Below are positions 42,636 to 50,835 of a DNA stretch of 64,000 nt, in pieces. The DNA is from UBA2336 sp964404445 (GTDB taxonomy: Bacteria > Bacteroidota > Bacteroidia > Cytophagales > Cyclobacteriaceae). Positions within the stretch are counted from its first letter, which is position 1, and each line of letters begins with the position of its first letter. Both the position numbers and the translations under genes were made by a program. The notes under the pieces were generated by a model that was not told where the DNA came from, searched no databases, and saw only the letters and a program-made list of their open reading frames with translations. The DNA lies in the NCBI GenBank assembly GCA_964404445.1, contig CAYOJW010000004.1:266930-330929 (forward strand), read 5' to 3'.

Positions 42636-42985
42636 TGGATTTTTTGGCTAATGAAAATTTTCCCCTGCCGGGAATTAAGTTGCTTCGGGGGGCAGGGCAT
42701 ACCGTATTAAGCATTTCAGAGCTTTGCCCAGGCATACCCGACAGCGAGGTTATTCAAAAAGCCAAAGCCACAAATACCGTTATTCTCACTTTCGATAAAG
42801 ATTACGGAGAACTCATCTACAAATATGCCGAACAAAACCCTCCGGCCGTTGTATTTTTTAGGTTTAAAGGCCAAACTCCTGAGTATGCGGCCAATCTTTT
42901 AATTAAGTTAATGAACAGCGGCCTGGAAGTCCTCCATAAATTTACCGTAATCGAAAAAGAAAACGTCCGCCAACGGCCTTATTAA
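42635..42985 (+). CDS. DUF5615 PIN-like toxin (VapC45-like)
   Basis: A 116-aa protein with the Mut7-C/PIN-like start MDFLANENFPLPG, the segment GIPDSEVIQKAK and the acidic loop LTFDKDYGELIY. DUF5615 proteins are predicted ribonucleases paired with DUF433 antitoxins. It lies between ileS and lspA. Confidence 0.9.
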   Translation: MDFLANENFPLPGIKLLRGAGHTVLSISELCPGIPDSEVIQKAKATNTVILTFDKDYGELIYKYAEQNPPAVVFFRFKGQTPEYAANLLIKLMNSGLEVLHKFTVIEKENVRQRPY

Positions 42986-43005
42986 AACATCTATAATTGT
43001 ATTCA

Positions 43006-43638
43006 ATGAAAACCTATAAATACTTTCTGATTGCTCTCGCAGTAATTCTGATCGACCAGACTTCAAAACTTTTGGTTTACCATAACATGTATCTCGGACA
43101 AGAAATTCATGTCATTGGCGACTGGTTCCGAATCCATTATTGGTTAAATCCGGGTATGGCCTTTGGAATAGAACTTGAAGGAGAATTTGGCAAACTTGCC
43201 CTTACCGTATTTCGCATTTTGGCCGTGTTCGGAATTGCTTATTATGTCTGGCGTATGGCCAAACAGAAAGTTCACAGTGGTTTTTTGATTTGCCTGGGAC
43301 TAATTTTAGGAGGCGCGTTAGGCAATGTTATCGACAGCGTTTTTTATGGAGTTTTTCTCAACAATGCACCACCAGATGCTCCCACCCCGTGGCTTCACGG
43401 ACAGGTAATTGATATGTTGCATTTTCCGCTTTTCAAAATAACCTGGCCGCAATGGCTTCCGTTCTTAGGCGGAAAGATGTTCGAGTTTTTTAGTCCGATT
43501 TTCAACATAGCCGATTCGTCTATTTTTATCGGTGTGGTGATCATTTTAATCTGGCAGAAAAAATTCTTCAAAGAAAAAGAACAACCGGCCGAAGAAACTT
43601 CATTGCCACCAACCACAGAAAGTCAGCCCGAAGCCTAA
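43006..43638 (+). CDS. lspA: Lipoprotein signal peptidase (signal peptidase II)
   Basis: A 210-aa four-helix membrane protease. ATG 43006 (MKTYKYFLIALAV) is chosen over a TTG three codons upstream. Catalytic aspartates are in GNVIDSVFYG and FNIADSSIFIG; LNPGMAFGI precedes them. The loop between the two Asp motifs is longer than in E. coli, as is common in Bacteroidota, and the C-terminus ends in a Glu/Pro-rich tail. Confidence 0.95.
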   Translation: MKTYKYFLIALAVILIDQTSKLLVYHNMYLGQEIHVIGDWFRIHYWLNPGMAFGIELEGEFGKLALTVFRILAVFGIAYYVWRMAKQKVHSGFLICLGLILGGALGNVIDSVFYGVFLNNAPPDAPTPWLHGQVIDMLHFPLFKITWPQWLPFLGGKMFEFFSPIFNIADSSIFIGVVIILIWQKKFFKEKEQPAEETSLPPTTESQPEA

Positions 43639-43759
43639 ACTTCCCTGTTTTTTTCATACCGCCTGCGTAAGAAATCGCAATTAGCCACCTGTACAGGGTA
43701 GCCAAATTCATTATTCTTATTACTTTTAGGGCTATTGAAGTTTTACCTAACCGTATAAT

Positions 43760-45256
43760 ATGAGTTTGTTTGTCAAGAAACCTCTTGAACAGTTACTGGC
43801 CTCCAGTGCTGAAAATGGATTAAAGCGAACGCTGGGAGCCGGAAATTTAGTAGCCTTGGGCATCGGGGCGATTATTGGAGCCGGATTGTTCGTTCGCACT
43901 GCAGCCGCTGCCGGTCAGGCCGCTGGCCCTGCCGTTACCATATCGTTTATTGTTGCTGCCGTTGGTTGCGCCTTTGCGGGATTATGCTATGCCGAATTTG
44001 CATCGATGATTCCCGTTGCCGGAAGTGCATACGCATACAGTTATGTAACCATGGGCGAATTGGTTGCCTGGATCATTGGCTGGGCATTAATTATGGAATA
44101 TGCGTTAGGCGCGGCTACCGTAAGTATTGCCTGGAGTGAATACCTGAACGAACTGCTCAGCGGGCGAATACCTTATGAATGGTGTCACTCACCATTCGAA
44201 AAATATACCGATGCTTTCGGGGTTGTCCATCAGGGCATTATCAACGCACCGGCATTAGTAATCGTATTACTGCTTACGTTGTTGTTGATTAAAGGGACGG
44301 AGGAGTCTGCGTTTGTAAACGCTATCATCGTTTTTGTAAAAGTAGCTATCGTATTACTGTTCATCGTTATCGGATGGCAGTTCATCGATCCTGCAAACCA
44401 CACGCCTTACCTGATACCCGAAAACACACCCCCTGTTCAACTTGGCGATAAGGTTCACGACTATTCCGAATGGAACAAGCACGGCTGGGGCGGTGTGTTA
44501 GGCGGTGCAGCCATTGTATTCTTTGCCTTTATTGGTTTCGATGCCGTATCGACTGCCGCACAAGAAGCGAAAAACCCGAAACGCGATATGCCAATCGGTA
44601 TTCTTGGATCGTTGGTAGTGTGTACTATCCTGTACATTCTATTTGGCCATGTATTAACCGGTGTTGCCCCATGGGGTGATTTTATCGATCCGCAAAAAGG
44701 AGGCGAGGCATCTGTTGCGTACGCCATCAGTACATACATGCCGGGGTTCAAATGGTTATCTACGGCTGTAACCATCGCCATCTTAGCCGGGTTTTCGTCT
44801 GTAATTTTGGTTATGTTAATGGGACAAAGCCGCGTGTTCTACACGATGAGTAAAGACGGGCTGATCCCTAAAGTATTCAGCGACCTTCATCCGCGTTTCC
44901 AAACCCCGTACAAAGCCAACATGATCTTGTTTGTGTTTGTCGGGTTGTTTGCAGCGTTTGTTCCCGGCCACACAGCCGGTGATTTAACCAGTTTCGGAAC
45001 ATTATTCGCTTTTGTATTGGTGAGCCTGGGTATATGGATACTCCGGATCAAATCGCCTAACATTGAGCGCCCGTTCAAATCGCCTTTATCATCAGCACGT
45101 TTGCCGCTCGTGCCCATACTGGGTGCAGGTATTTGTGCGTCTATGATTGTGGCCATCGATTCACGCACCCTGAAAGTTGCCTTTGGCTGGATGGCTCTCG
45201 GTCTGTTGGTTTATTTCCTATACAGCCGCAAACACAGCAAACTGAGAAAGGACTAA
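43760..45256 (+). CDS. APC-family amino acid permease (cationic amino acid type)
   Basis: A 498-aa protein with 12 or more transmembrane helices. LVALGIGAIIGAGLFV is the first-helix substrate/ion motif, FFAFIGFDAVSTAAQEAKNP the conserved TM6-loop motif of the CAT branch. It imports amino acids by H+ symport or exchange; the exact substrate is not visible. A strong terminator follows. Confidence 0.92.
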   Translation: MSLFVKKPLEQLLASSAENGLKRTLGAGNLVALGIGAIIGAGLFVRTAAAAGQAAGPAVTISFIVAAVGCAFAGLCYAEFASMIPVAGSAYAYSYVTMGELVAWIIGWALIMEYALGAATVSIAWSEYLNELLSGRIPYEWCHSPFEKYTDAFGVVHQGIINAPALVIVLLLTLLLIKGTEESAFVNAIIVFVKVAIVLLFIVIGWQFIDPANHTPYLIPENTPPVQLGDKVHDYSEWNKHGWGGVLGGAAIVFFAFIGFDAVSTAAQEAKNPKRDMPIGILGSLVVCTILYILFGHVLTGVAPWGDFIDPQKGGEASVAYAISTYMPGFKWLSTAVTIAILAGFSSVILVMLMGQSRVFYTMSKDGLIPKVFSDLHPRFQTPYKANMILFVFVGLFAAFVPGHTAGDLTSFGTLFAFVLVSLGIWILRIKSPNIERPFKSPLSSARLPLVPILGAGICASMIVAIDSRTLKVAFGWMALGLLVYFLYSRKHSKLRKD

Positions 45257-45278
45257 CACCATTCGTATAATAATACAG

Positions 45279-45310
45279 AAAGAGTCCCGCAGATATGGGA
45301 CTCTTTTTTT
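45279..45310 (+). terminator. Intrinsic terminator after the amino acid permease
   Basis: AAAGAGTCCC (45279-45288) pairs perfectly with GGGACTCTTT (45297-45306) around an 8-nt loop, followed by a T-run to 45310. Confidence 0.93.
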
Positions 45311-45343
45311 GTTCCCTGTTTTCCTGTTCGTATTTTAGCCGGC

Positions 45344-46822
45344 ATGGTTACAACCCTGCTTGCTCACAACTGGAAACGGATTTCGCGTTCAGCGGCCTTC
45401 ACAAAAGAAATTACCACCGCCATTATGATGGGCTTTTTGGCGCTGATGATGGTAGCCTATGCACTGGCGCTTGGGTTTTCGTTGAACACAATCATCACCA
45501 AAGGCTTAAACCAACCTGATAGTGTTGCGTTTTTAAACGGTTTACTACTGTACTACTTCGTGTTTGAATTTATGATGCGGTACATGATTCAAAACGTACC
45601 GGTTTTGGATATACAACCGTATTTACATTTGCCCATCAGGCGTGTGCGCATTATGCATTTTTTGTTGGTGAAATCGCTCGCACACGTGCTAAACCTGTTG
45701 GTTATTGTGTTGTTTATGCCTTTTGCATTTATGGCCGTGGCTAAACAATCTGGAAATATTGCAGCCTGCAACTGGCTTCTTTCGCTATTGTTTATCAGCC
45801 TGTGCATACACTATTTGGTTATTTTGTTTAAGAAAAAATTAGACGATTCTTTTTGGGGCATCCTGTCGATCATCCTGCTGTTTTCGTTCTTAGGAGCGGC
45901 CGATTATTTCCATTGGTTTAAACTGTCGGATGTTTCTGCTGTATTGTTTAGTTACGTGACTGCGCACGGCTGGGCGTTGTGCCTGATTTTGCTTGTACTG
46001 GCATTACTCTATTATTTCAATTACCGGTTTTTTAGTGCCGGTGTATATACCGATGAGATGGTGATCCGCAAATCGGTAACACGCAACACACATGACTTTA
46101 CTTTTTTACAGGGGCTTGGCAACATGGGCGACTGGATTAACCTGGAACTCAAACTGATTTTACGGAACAAACGGCCACGTACGGTTTTGGTTATGACTGC
46201 ACTATTTATGTTGTACGGCCTGATTTTTTATACGAATAAAATGTACACCGAAAACATGTCGGGGTTTCTGTTATTTGTCGGTTCATTGATTGTCGGGATG
46301 TTTATGATGAACTACGGCCAGTTTCTGTATAGCTGGCAGGCAAGCCATTTTGATTTTACACTAACCCGGCCTATATCGTTGCGGCAGTTTATTGAGTCGA
46401 AATACTGGTTATTGAATACCATCACGTTAATCTGTTTGCTCATCAGCATACCGTATGCCTACTTTGGATGGAAAATTATTTTAATCCATGGTGTGATGGC
46501 GCTGTTCAATATGGGTGTTAGCATATTCATTATTCTGAACATGGCCATGTGGGGGCCGAAAAAGATTAACCTCACCAAAGGCGGCTCCTTTAATTATGAA
46601 GGGCTTGGCGCAGCACAATGGGTTATGAGCCTGCCCGTTTTACTAAGTCCGTACGTGATTTACCTGCCGTTTAGTTTGGCAGGTTATCCCAACGTTGGCC
46701 TGATGGCCATTGGCTTAGCCGGATTAATTGGCATTGCCTTGCGGCCATACCTGTTAACCCTTACCACCAAACGCCTGCAACGATTAAAGTATGCTATCGC
46801 GGGCGGTTTCAGAAGTGAATAA
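45344..46822 (+). CDS. DUF5687 ABC-exporter permease-like protein
   Basis: A 492-aa protein with about 12 hydrophobic helices in two sets, matching the DUF5687 family of Bacteroidota. It is followed 27 bp later by an ABC ATPase gene, so the two should form an ABC-2-type exporter. The substrate is unknown. Confidence 0.85.
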   Translation: MVTTLLAHNWKRISRSAAFTKEITTAIMMGFLALMMVAYALALGFSLNTIITKGLNQPDSVAFLNGLLLYYFVFEFMMRYMIQNVPVLDIQPYLHLPIRRVRIMHFLLVKSLAHVLNLLVIVLFMPFAFMAVAKQSGNIAACNWLLSLLFISLCIHYLVILFKKKLDDSFWGILSIILLFSFLGAADYFHWFKLSDVSAVLFSYVTAHGWALCLILLVLALLYYFNYRFFSAGVYTDEMVIRKSVTRNTHDFTFLQGLGNMGDWINLELKLILRNKRPRTVLVMTALFMLYGLIFYTNKMYTENMSGFLLFVGSLIVGMFMMNYGQFLYSWQASHFDFTLTRPISLRQFIESKYWLLNTITLICLLISIPYAYFGWKIILIHGVMALFNMGVSIFIILNMAMWGPKKINLTKGGSFNYEGLGAAQWVMSLPVLLSPYVIYLPFSLAGYPNVGLMAIGLAGLIGIALRPYLLTLTTKRLQRLKYAIAGGFRSE

Positions 46823-46849
46823 AATCCATCATTACATTAATTATAGATT

Positions 46850-47545
46850 ATGATCAGCATTCAATCGTTAAAGAAAATATACAAAACCGCTACCGTTGTA
46901 GATGTCGAACAGTTATTCATCGGGAACAACGAAAGCTTTGGATTGGTCGGCAATAACGGTGCGGGTAAAACAACATTGTTCCGTATGATTCTCGACCTCA
47001 TCCGGCCAACCGAAGGCACGGTGCAGATCAACAACCAAAACGTACAGGGCAATGACGAGTGGAAAACGTATGTAGGCTCGTTTTTAGACGAGGGCTTTTT
47101 AATTCCTTACCTCACCCCCGATGAATACTTTAAGTTTGTCGGAAAACTGCATCATTACACCGAAGCCGACCTTCAACAATTTTATGCACGCTTTGAAGAA
47201 TTATTTAATGGTGAAATCATCGGTAAAGACAAATACATTGGCGATTTATCGAAAGGAAATTTAAAGAAAGTAGGCATTGCCGCAGCGTTTATCGGAAACC
47301 CGCAAATTATCATGCTTGATGAACCGTTCGAAAACCTCGACCCTACTTCACAAATCCGGCTAAAAAAATTATTGCAGGACGAACGCAAGAATCGCAGCAT
47401 TACCTATTTGATTTCGAGCCACGACCTGAACCACGTTACCGAAATCTGCGAACGCATTGTTATTCTCGAAAAAGGAAAAGTAATCAAAGACCTGAAAGGC
47501 AACACCAATATGTTAGCCGAGTTGGAAGAATATTTTAAGGCGTGA
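46850..47545 (+). CDS. ABC transporter ATP-binding protein (partner of DUF5687)
   Basis: A 231-aa ATPase. Walker A is VGNNGAGKTTLF, the signature LSKGNLKKVGIA, Walker B IIMLDEPFENLDP and the switch histidine in SSHDLNH. It ends NMLAELEEYFKA. A diverged copy of this tail, NILAKLEEYFKA then stop, is found at 49203-49241 beyond an opposite-strand ABC gene pair. Confidence 0.94.
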   Translation: MISIQSLKKIYKTATVVDVEQLFIGNNESFGLVGNNGAGKTTLFRMILDLIRPTEGTVQINNQNVQGNDEWKTYVGSFLDEGFLIPYLTPDEYFKFVGKLHHYTEADLQQFYARFEELFNGEIIGKDKYIGDLSKGNLKKVGIAAAFIGNPQIIMLDEPFENLDPTSQIRLKKLLQDERKNRSITYLISSHDLNHVTEICERIVILEKGKVIKDLKGNTNMLAELEEYFKA

Positions 47546-47646
47546 GTTGGACTAACCAATAAAGCGTTTCCAAAGAAAGCCAAGTCACTTTTAAACTTTC
47601 CCGAAACCGCAAAAGGTAAGGAATCCGTCAAAAACTAATTGACAAT

Positions 47647-48453
47647 CTACTCATAGTCAACAATAGGCCGTGTCGATTTATAGAGGATGACAAACAACGC
47701 TACAATGATAATGCCCAGGCATATTGCTTCGGAAGACCCAAACAAACCAAAGTGTAAATCTTCATAGCCACCACCTTCTTTAAAGGTCTGGTATCGTATT
47801 CGTTTAAAAACCATGTCTTGCGCAACTGCTACGTTATAAGGCGGAATAATGAAGCCCACAATGGGTACAAAAATACTCAGCAATAAGCTCACCAGCGTCT
47901 TTCTTATAAACAGCATATACGTATAACCTATCGTAACAATTGCCAATGCCGCCCATTCAAACTTAAAAAAGAGTATAATCAAAAATTTATGATACGTGGG
48001 GGATTCAGAAAAGCCGAATTCCGGCCTTAACATGCTTAGCACTATACCCGACAAAATGTAGCCCACCAGTGTTATCGCCACAAACATAGAAGCATAAAAC
48101 CAGATCACGGCAAGTTTACTCAACTGAATACTGAATAACGACCCCGGAAGTGTTAACGTTCTTTTCCAGGCATCGGCTTTGTCTTCAACATTTTTCACAA
48201 CAAAAGGTATAACAGAAAGTGCAATCGGGAATACTAACGTATATACCAACATGTTAAACCCAAAGTAATAAAAATACCAAGGGTTCGGAGCCGGGTCGTA
48301 AGATGCTGCTCTATTATAATCTACCAACGAAAGTGTACAGTAATGCCAAAACATCAATCCAATCATCCCCGTCAGAAACAATGCAAGTAATTTCAAAATC
48401 GGAAGACCGCTGGTCTTAACTATTTCTGCTCTTAGCAACCGTACAAACATCAT
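47647..48453 (-). CDS. ABC-2-type transporter permease
   Basis: A 268-aa membrane protein with six hydrophobic helices. It resembles the permeases of bacteriocin/lantibiotic immunity-like exporters (BcrB/MutE type), based on size and pairing with a single ATPase. The start overlaps the stop of the ATPase gene by 4 bp. Together they form a reverse-strand cassette between an ABC ATPase gene and a relic of a similar gene's end. The base composition looks AT-richer than neighbours. Confidence 0.8.
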   Translation of the reverse strand: MMFVRLLRAEIVKTSGLPILKLLALFLTGMIGLMFWHYCTLSLVDYNRAASYDPAPNPWYFYYFGFNMLVYTLVFPIALSVIPFVVKNVEDKADAWKRTLTLPGSLFSIQLSKLAVIWFYASMFVAITLVGYILSGIVLSMLRPEFGFSESPTYHKFLIILFFKFEWAALAIVTIGYTYMLFIRKTLVSLLLSIFVPIVGFIIPPYNVAVAQDMVFKRIRYQTFKEGGGYEDLHFGLFGSSEAICLGIIIVALFVILYKSTRPIVDYE

Positions 48454-49139
48454 CTTCCAAATTTAGTGTAAGCTTCCTGCAACGTACCTGCTCTCTTAAA
48501 CTCAGCTATGGTATCATTAAAAACCAACGATCCGTTTTTCATAAGTCCAATATGTGTGACTATTCTCTCCAATTCATCGAGATGGTGACTTGCAAGCAAC
48601 ATGGTAACACCTGATTTTCGGTTAATGGAAAGAAGTAGATTTTGAATTTCGAGCACCCCGTCAGGGTCTAACCCATTGGTAGGTTCGTCTAAAATAAGGA
48701 TTGCCGGGTTATGAAAAATAGCCAACGCGATACCTAACCGTTGTTTCATTCCTAACGAGAACTTTTTCACTTTCTTTTTGGCTTCTGCTGCCAGTCCAAC
48801 AATTTCAAGCACTTCGCCAATCCGGCTCTTATCAATATTGTATTGGATGGCTGCTATTTTAAGATTATCGTATGCGCTCAGGTGATTGTACAACGGTGCA
48901 CGTTCGATCAATGAGCCAACCTGCGCTAACATTTTTCGCCCGGTTAATGTGCCATCACCAAGTTGATAGCCTCCGCTATACACTTCAACCAATCCTAATA
49001 AAGCTTTTATAAGTGTGGTTTTGCCAGCTCCATTATGGCCAACCAATCCATAGATTTCGCCCTGACCAATATTAAAGGTTACCTCATTCACTAATTTTTT
49101 CTCATCCACCAAAACCGTCAACTGTTGAGCAATAAGCAT
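48450..49139 (-). CDS. ABC transporter ATP-binding protein (BcrA/lantibiotic-immunity-like)
   Basis: A 229-aa ATPase: Walker A GHNGAGKTTLI, signature FSLGMKQRLGIA, Walker B AILILDEPTNGLDP, switch H in ASHHLDELE. It pairs with the downstream permease by a 4-bp overlap. The C-terminus lacks the extra domains of drug-efflux types. The exported molecule is not known. Confidence 0.92.
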   Translation of the reverse strand: MLIAQQLTVLVDEKKLVNEVTFNIGQGEIYGLVGHNGAGKTTLIKALLGLVEVYSGGYQLGDGTLTGRKMLAQVGSLIERAPLYNHLSAYDNLKIAAIQYNIDKSRIGEVLEIVGLAAEAKKKVKKFSLGMKQRLGIALAIFHNPAILILDEPTNGLDPDGVLEIQNLLLSINRKSGVTMLLASHHLDELERIVTHIGLMKNGSLVFNDTIAEFKRAGTLQEAYTKFGR

Positions 49140-49202
49140 ATCCTCCTAAAATTTATCTTTATATAAAGATAACCAAAATTGCGATCTGCCACTATCGCAT
49201 AC

Positions 49203-49241
49203 AACATATTAGCCAAACTGGAAGAGTATTTTAAGGCGTAA
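49203..49241 (+). pseudogene. Relic 3' end of an ABC ATPase gene
   Basis: In frame: NILAKLEEYFKA followed by TAA, versus NMLAELEEYFKA-stop at the end of the gene at 46850-47545. Several base differences are synonymous or third-position (TTG/CTG, GAA/GAG). Similarity stops upstream of 49203. The intervening 1.6 kb holds a reverse-strand ABC exporter pair. Confidence 0.75.
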
Positions 49242-49261
49242 GATAAGGCGTCTTATATACC

Positions 49262-50122
49262 TCAATACGTTTTGGTCATATCCTTTGGTACGCAAATAAT
49301 GAAATCGGCCAGGTCTTTATTGGCTGGTTCAATGGATTCAATACTGTCCTGCTCCACCACCTGGATGGCAGCAATTTTTAATGCAGGTTGTGCCTGTTTT
49401 AGATACCAAATAATACCCTCACCATTCTGAGAGTGGTACGAGCCGTTTACGTGATACACTTTTCCGGTTTTGTTTCTCAATATGAAGTGCGCCATCGTGG
49501 CATCTTTCACCGCTTGCGATACGGCCATGTTTTCGGCCGTGCCCCTCGCACTATGGCCGCCCATCATGGCAATCATGTTTTTATAACCGGGCAGTTCCAG
49601 ATCAACCGTAATGGGTAACGGGGCAATCCATTGTTTTCCATCCGGCAACGAATCTAACGCCTGAAGACCTTTTCGATATACGAGGTTTGCATACCGCCTG
49701 GGAATGTTCGAGGCAATTACCGGTACTTTATGCTGACGGGCAAACTCAACCAACGGTTTGTAATCGGTTTTATAGTTCGTCCAGATTTTTGCTTCCTTTA
49801 ACAGGTGTTGTTCTTCAATCAGCCCGGAAAGGTATTCATTCAAAACCACCTGATCATCGGCCTCAAACATTTCCATGGCCAGCACAAGGCTGGCATCTTT
49901 CTCGTACAGGCTTCTGAGTATGTGTAGTTCTAACCAATGCGAGATGGGATCGTTATGCAATTCCCCGAAGAAAACCACATCGGCCTTAGCCAGCGCAGTG
50001 AGCATTTTATCGTATCTGGTTTCTTTACCGGAACCGTCAAAAAGTTTGTACGCAGGTTTATCCTGGGCAAAAACCAATGAAGCGCCCAACATGAGTATAT
50101 AAAAAGTGATGAATCGAATCAT
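49262..50122 (-). CDS. ChaN-family haem-binding lipoprotein-like protein
   Basis: A 286-aa exported protein (signal peptide 1-19, ending VFAQ). The ChaN/Tiki-type core shows VVFFGELHNDPISHWLE near the N-terminus and MIAMMGGHSARGTAENM and VYHVNGSYHSQNGEGI later. ChaN binds haem and is proposed to act in iron uptake; this copy has no obvious lipobox cysteine. It is upstream of nothing else on its strand until the RelE pair. Confidence 0.88.
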   Translation of the reverse strand: MIRFITFYILMLGASLVFAQDKPAYKLFDGSGKETRYDKMLTALAKADVVFFGELHNDPISHWLELHILRSLYEKDASLVLAMEMFEADDQVVLNEYLSGLIEEQHLLKEAKIWTNYKTDYKPLVEFARQHKVPVIASNIPRRYANLVYRKGLQALDSLPDGKQWIAPLPITVDLELPGYKNMIAMMGGHSARGTAENMAVSQAVKDATMAHFILRNKTGKVYHVNGSYHSQNGEGIIWYLKQAQPALKIAAIQVVEQDSIESIEPANKDLADFIICVPKDMTKTY

Positions 50123-50229
50123 GGCAAAATATTTTTATAAAGTTACCGATGTGAACAAAAAAACCGTAACGGATTATGGAGTTAAAATAACTAAAAAATC
50201 GTTACATAAACATTGCCGTGTAAATGGAC

Positions 50230-50538
50230 TCAGTACGCTTTCGGTTCTTGTTTAACGTGACGGATACGAAGTATTTTTATCTCATTTTCAGTATGTTGAT
50301 ACGCAATCCGGTAACTGTATTTCTCAAAAGCACGGTAATTTCCCGGATTATTTTTCTTGAACTTATCAGGCGGGTAATGAGCGGGGTTATCGCCTAAACG
50401 AGCTGTGATTTTTAAAATCTCTTCACGCACTTTAGTTGCATTGGCCGGTGATTCTTCACGGATGTATTCATAAATTTTCTGAAATGCGGCATAGGCCGAT
50501 TTATCCCACCGTACAACAAGCCGGGATTTAGTCACCAT
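50230..50538 (-). CDS. RelE/ParE-family toxin
   Basis: A 102-aa protein with the RelE/ParE fold: VVRWDKSAYAAFQKIYEYIRE, then PPDKFKKNNPGNYRAFEKYSYRIAY and IKILRIRHVKQEP. Toxins of this superfamily cut mRNA on ribosomes or poison gyrase. Its start overlaps the upstream antitoxin by 7 bp. Confidence 0.9.
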   Translation of the reverse strand: MVTKSRLVVRWDKSAYAAFQKIYEYIREESPANATKVREEILKITARLGDNPAHYPPDKFKKNNPGNYRAFEKYSYRIAYQHTENEIKILRIRHVKQEPKAY

Positions 50539-50756
50539 TCCTTAGCCATCTTTTCAACTTGATCCTGCGTAAAAAAATCACCGCGATCTATTCTCGCCTG
50601 GGCTTCGTCTAACTCGCGGTTGTATTGATCGATACTGATGCGCCCCTCATTTTTAAGGCCATAGTGAAGCACCGCCTTAATGGCCTGTAATAAGTACGGG
50701 TCTTCTACCTGCTGAAGCTCTTTAATGATCAATGTTCGCTCAAGGTTAATGTCCAT
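50532..50756 (-). CDS. Antitoxin partner of the RelE/ParE toxin
   Basis: A 74-aa acidic protein (ELDEAQARIDRGDFFTQDQV). This pattern is typical of Bacteroidota antitoxins that precede RelE/ParE toxins. It is the first gene of the pair. A DNA-binding fold is not evident by eye; the C-terminus likely neutralises the toxin. Confidence 0.8.
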   Translation of the reverse strand: MDINLERTLIIKELQQVEDPYLLQAIKAVLHYGLKNEGRISIDQYNRELDEAQARIDRGDFFTQDQVEKMAKEW

Positions 50757-50835
50757 GGCTTTACTGTTTGCTTACCCAAACTTAACGAACTGCGGACTAA
50801 AAATCCACAGGTTTAAACAGGTTTCGGTCGCACCA

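Noticed and set aside
45589..45807. Cys-containing antisense ORF within the DUF5687 gene
   Set aside because: Shadow of a hydrophobic coding sequence; no supporting signal.
47546..47646. Possible extra coding remnant after the ABC ATPase
   Set aside because: Short open stretches in several frames but no resemblance to known proteins; treated as boundary sequence of the inserted cassette.
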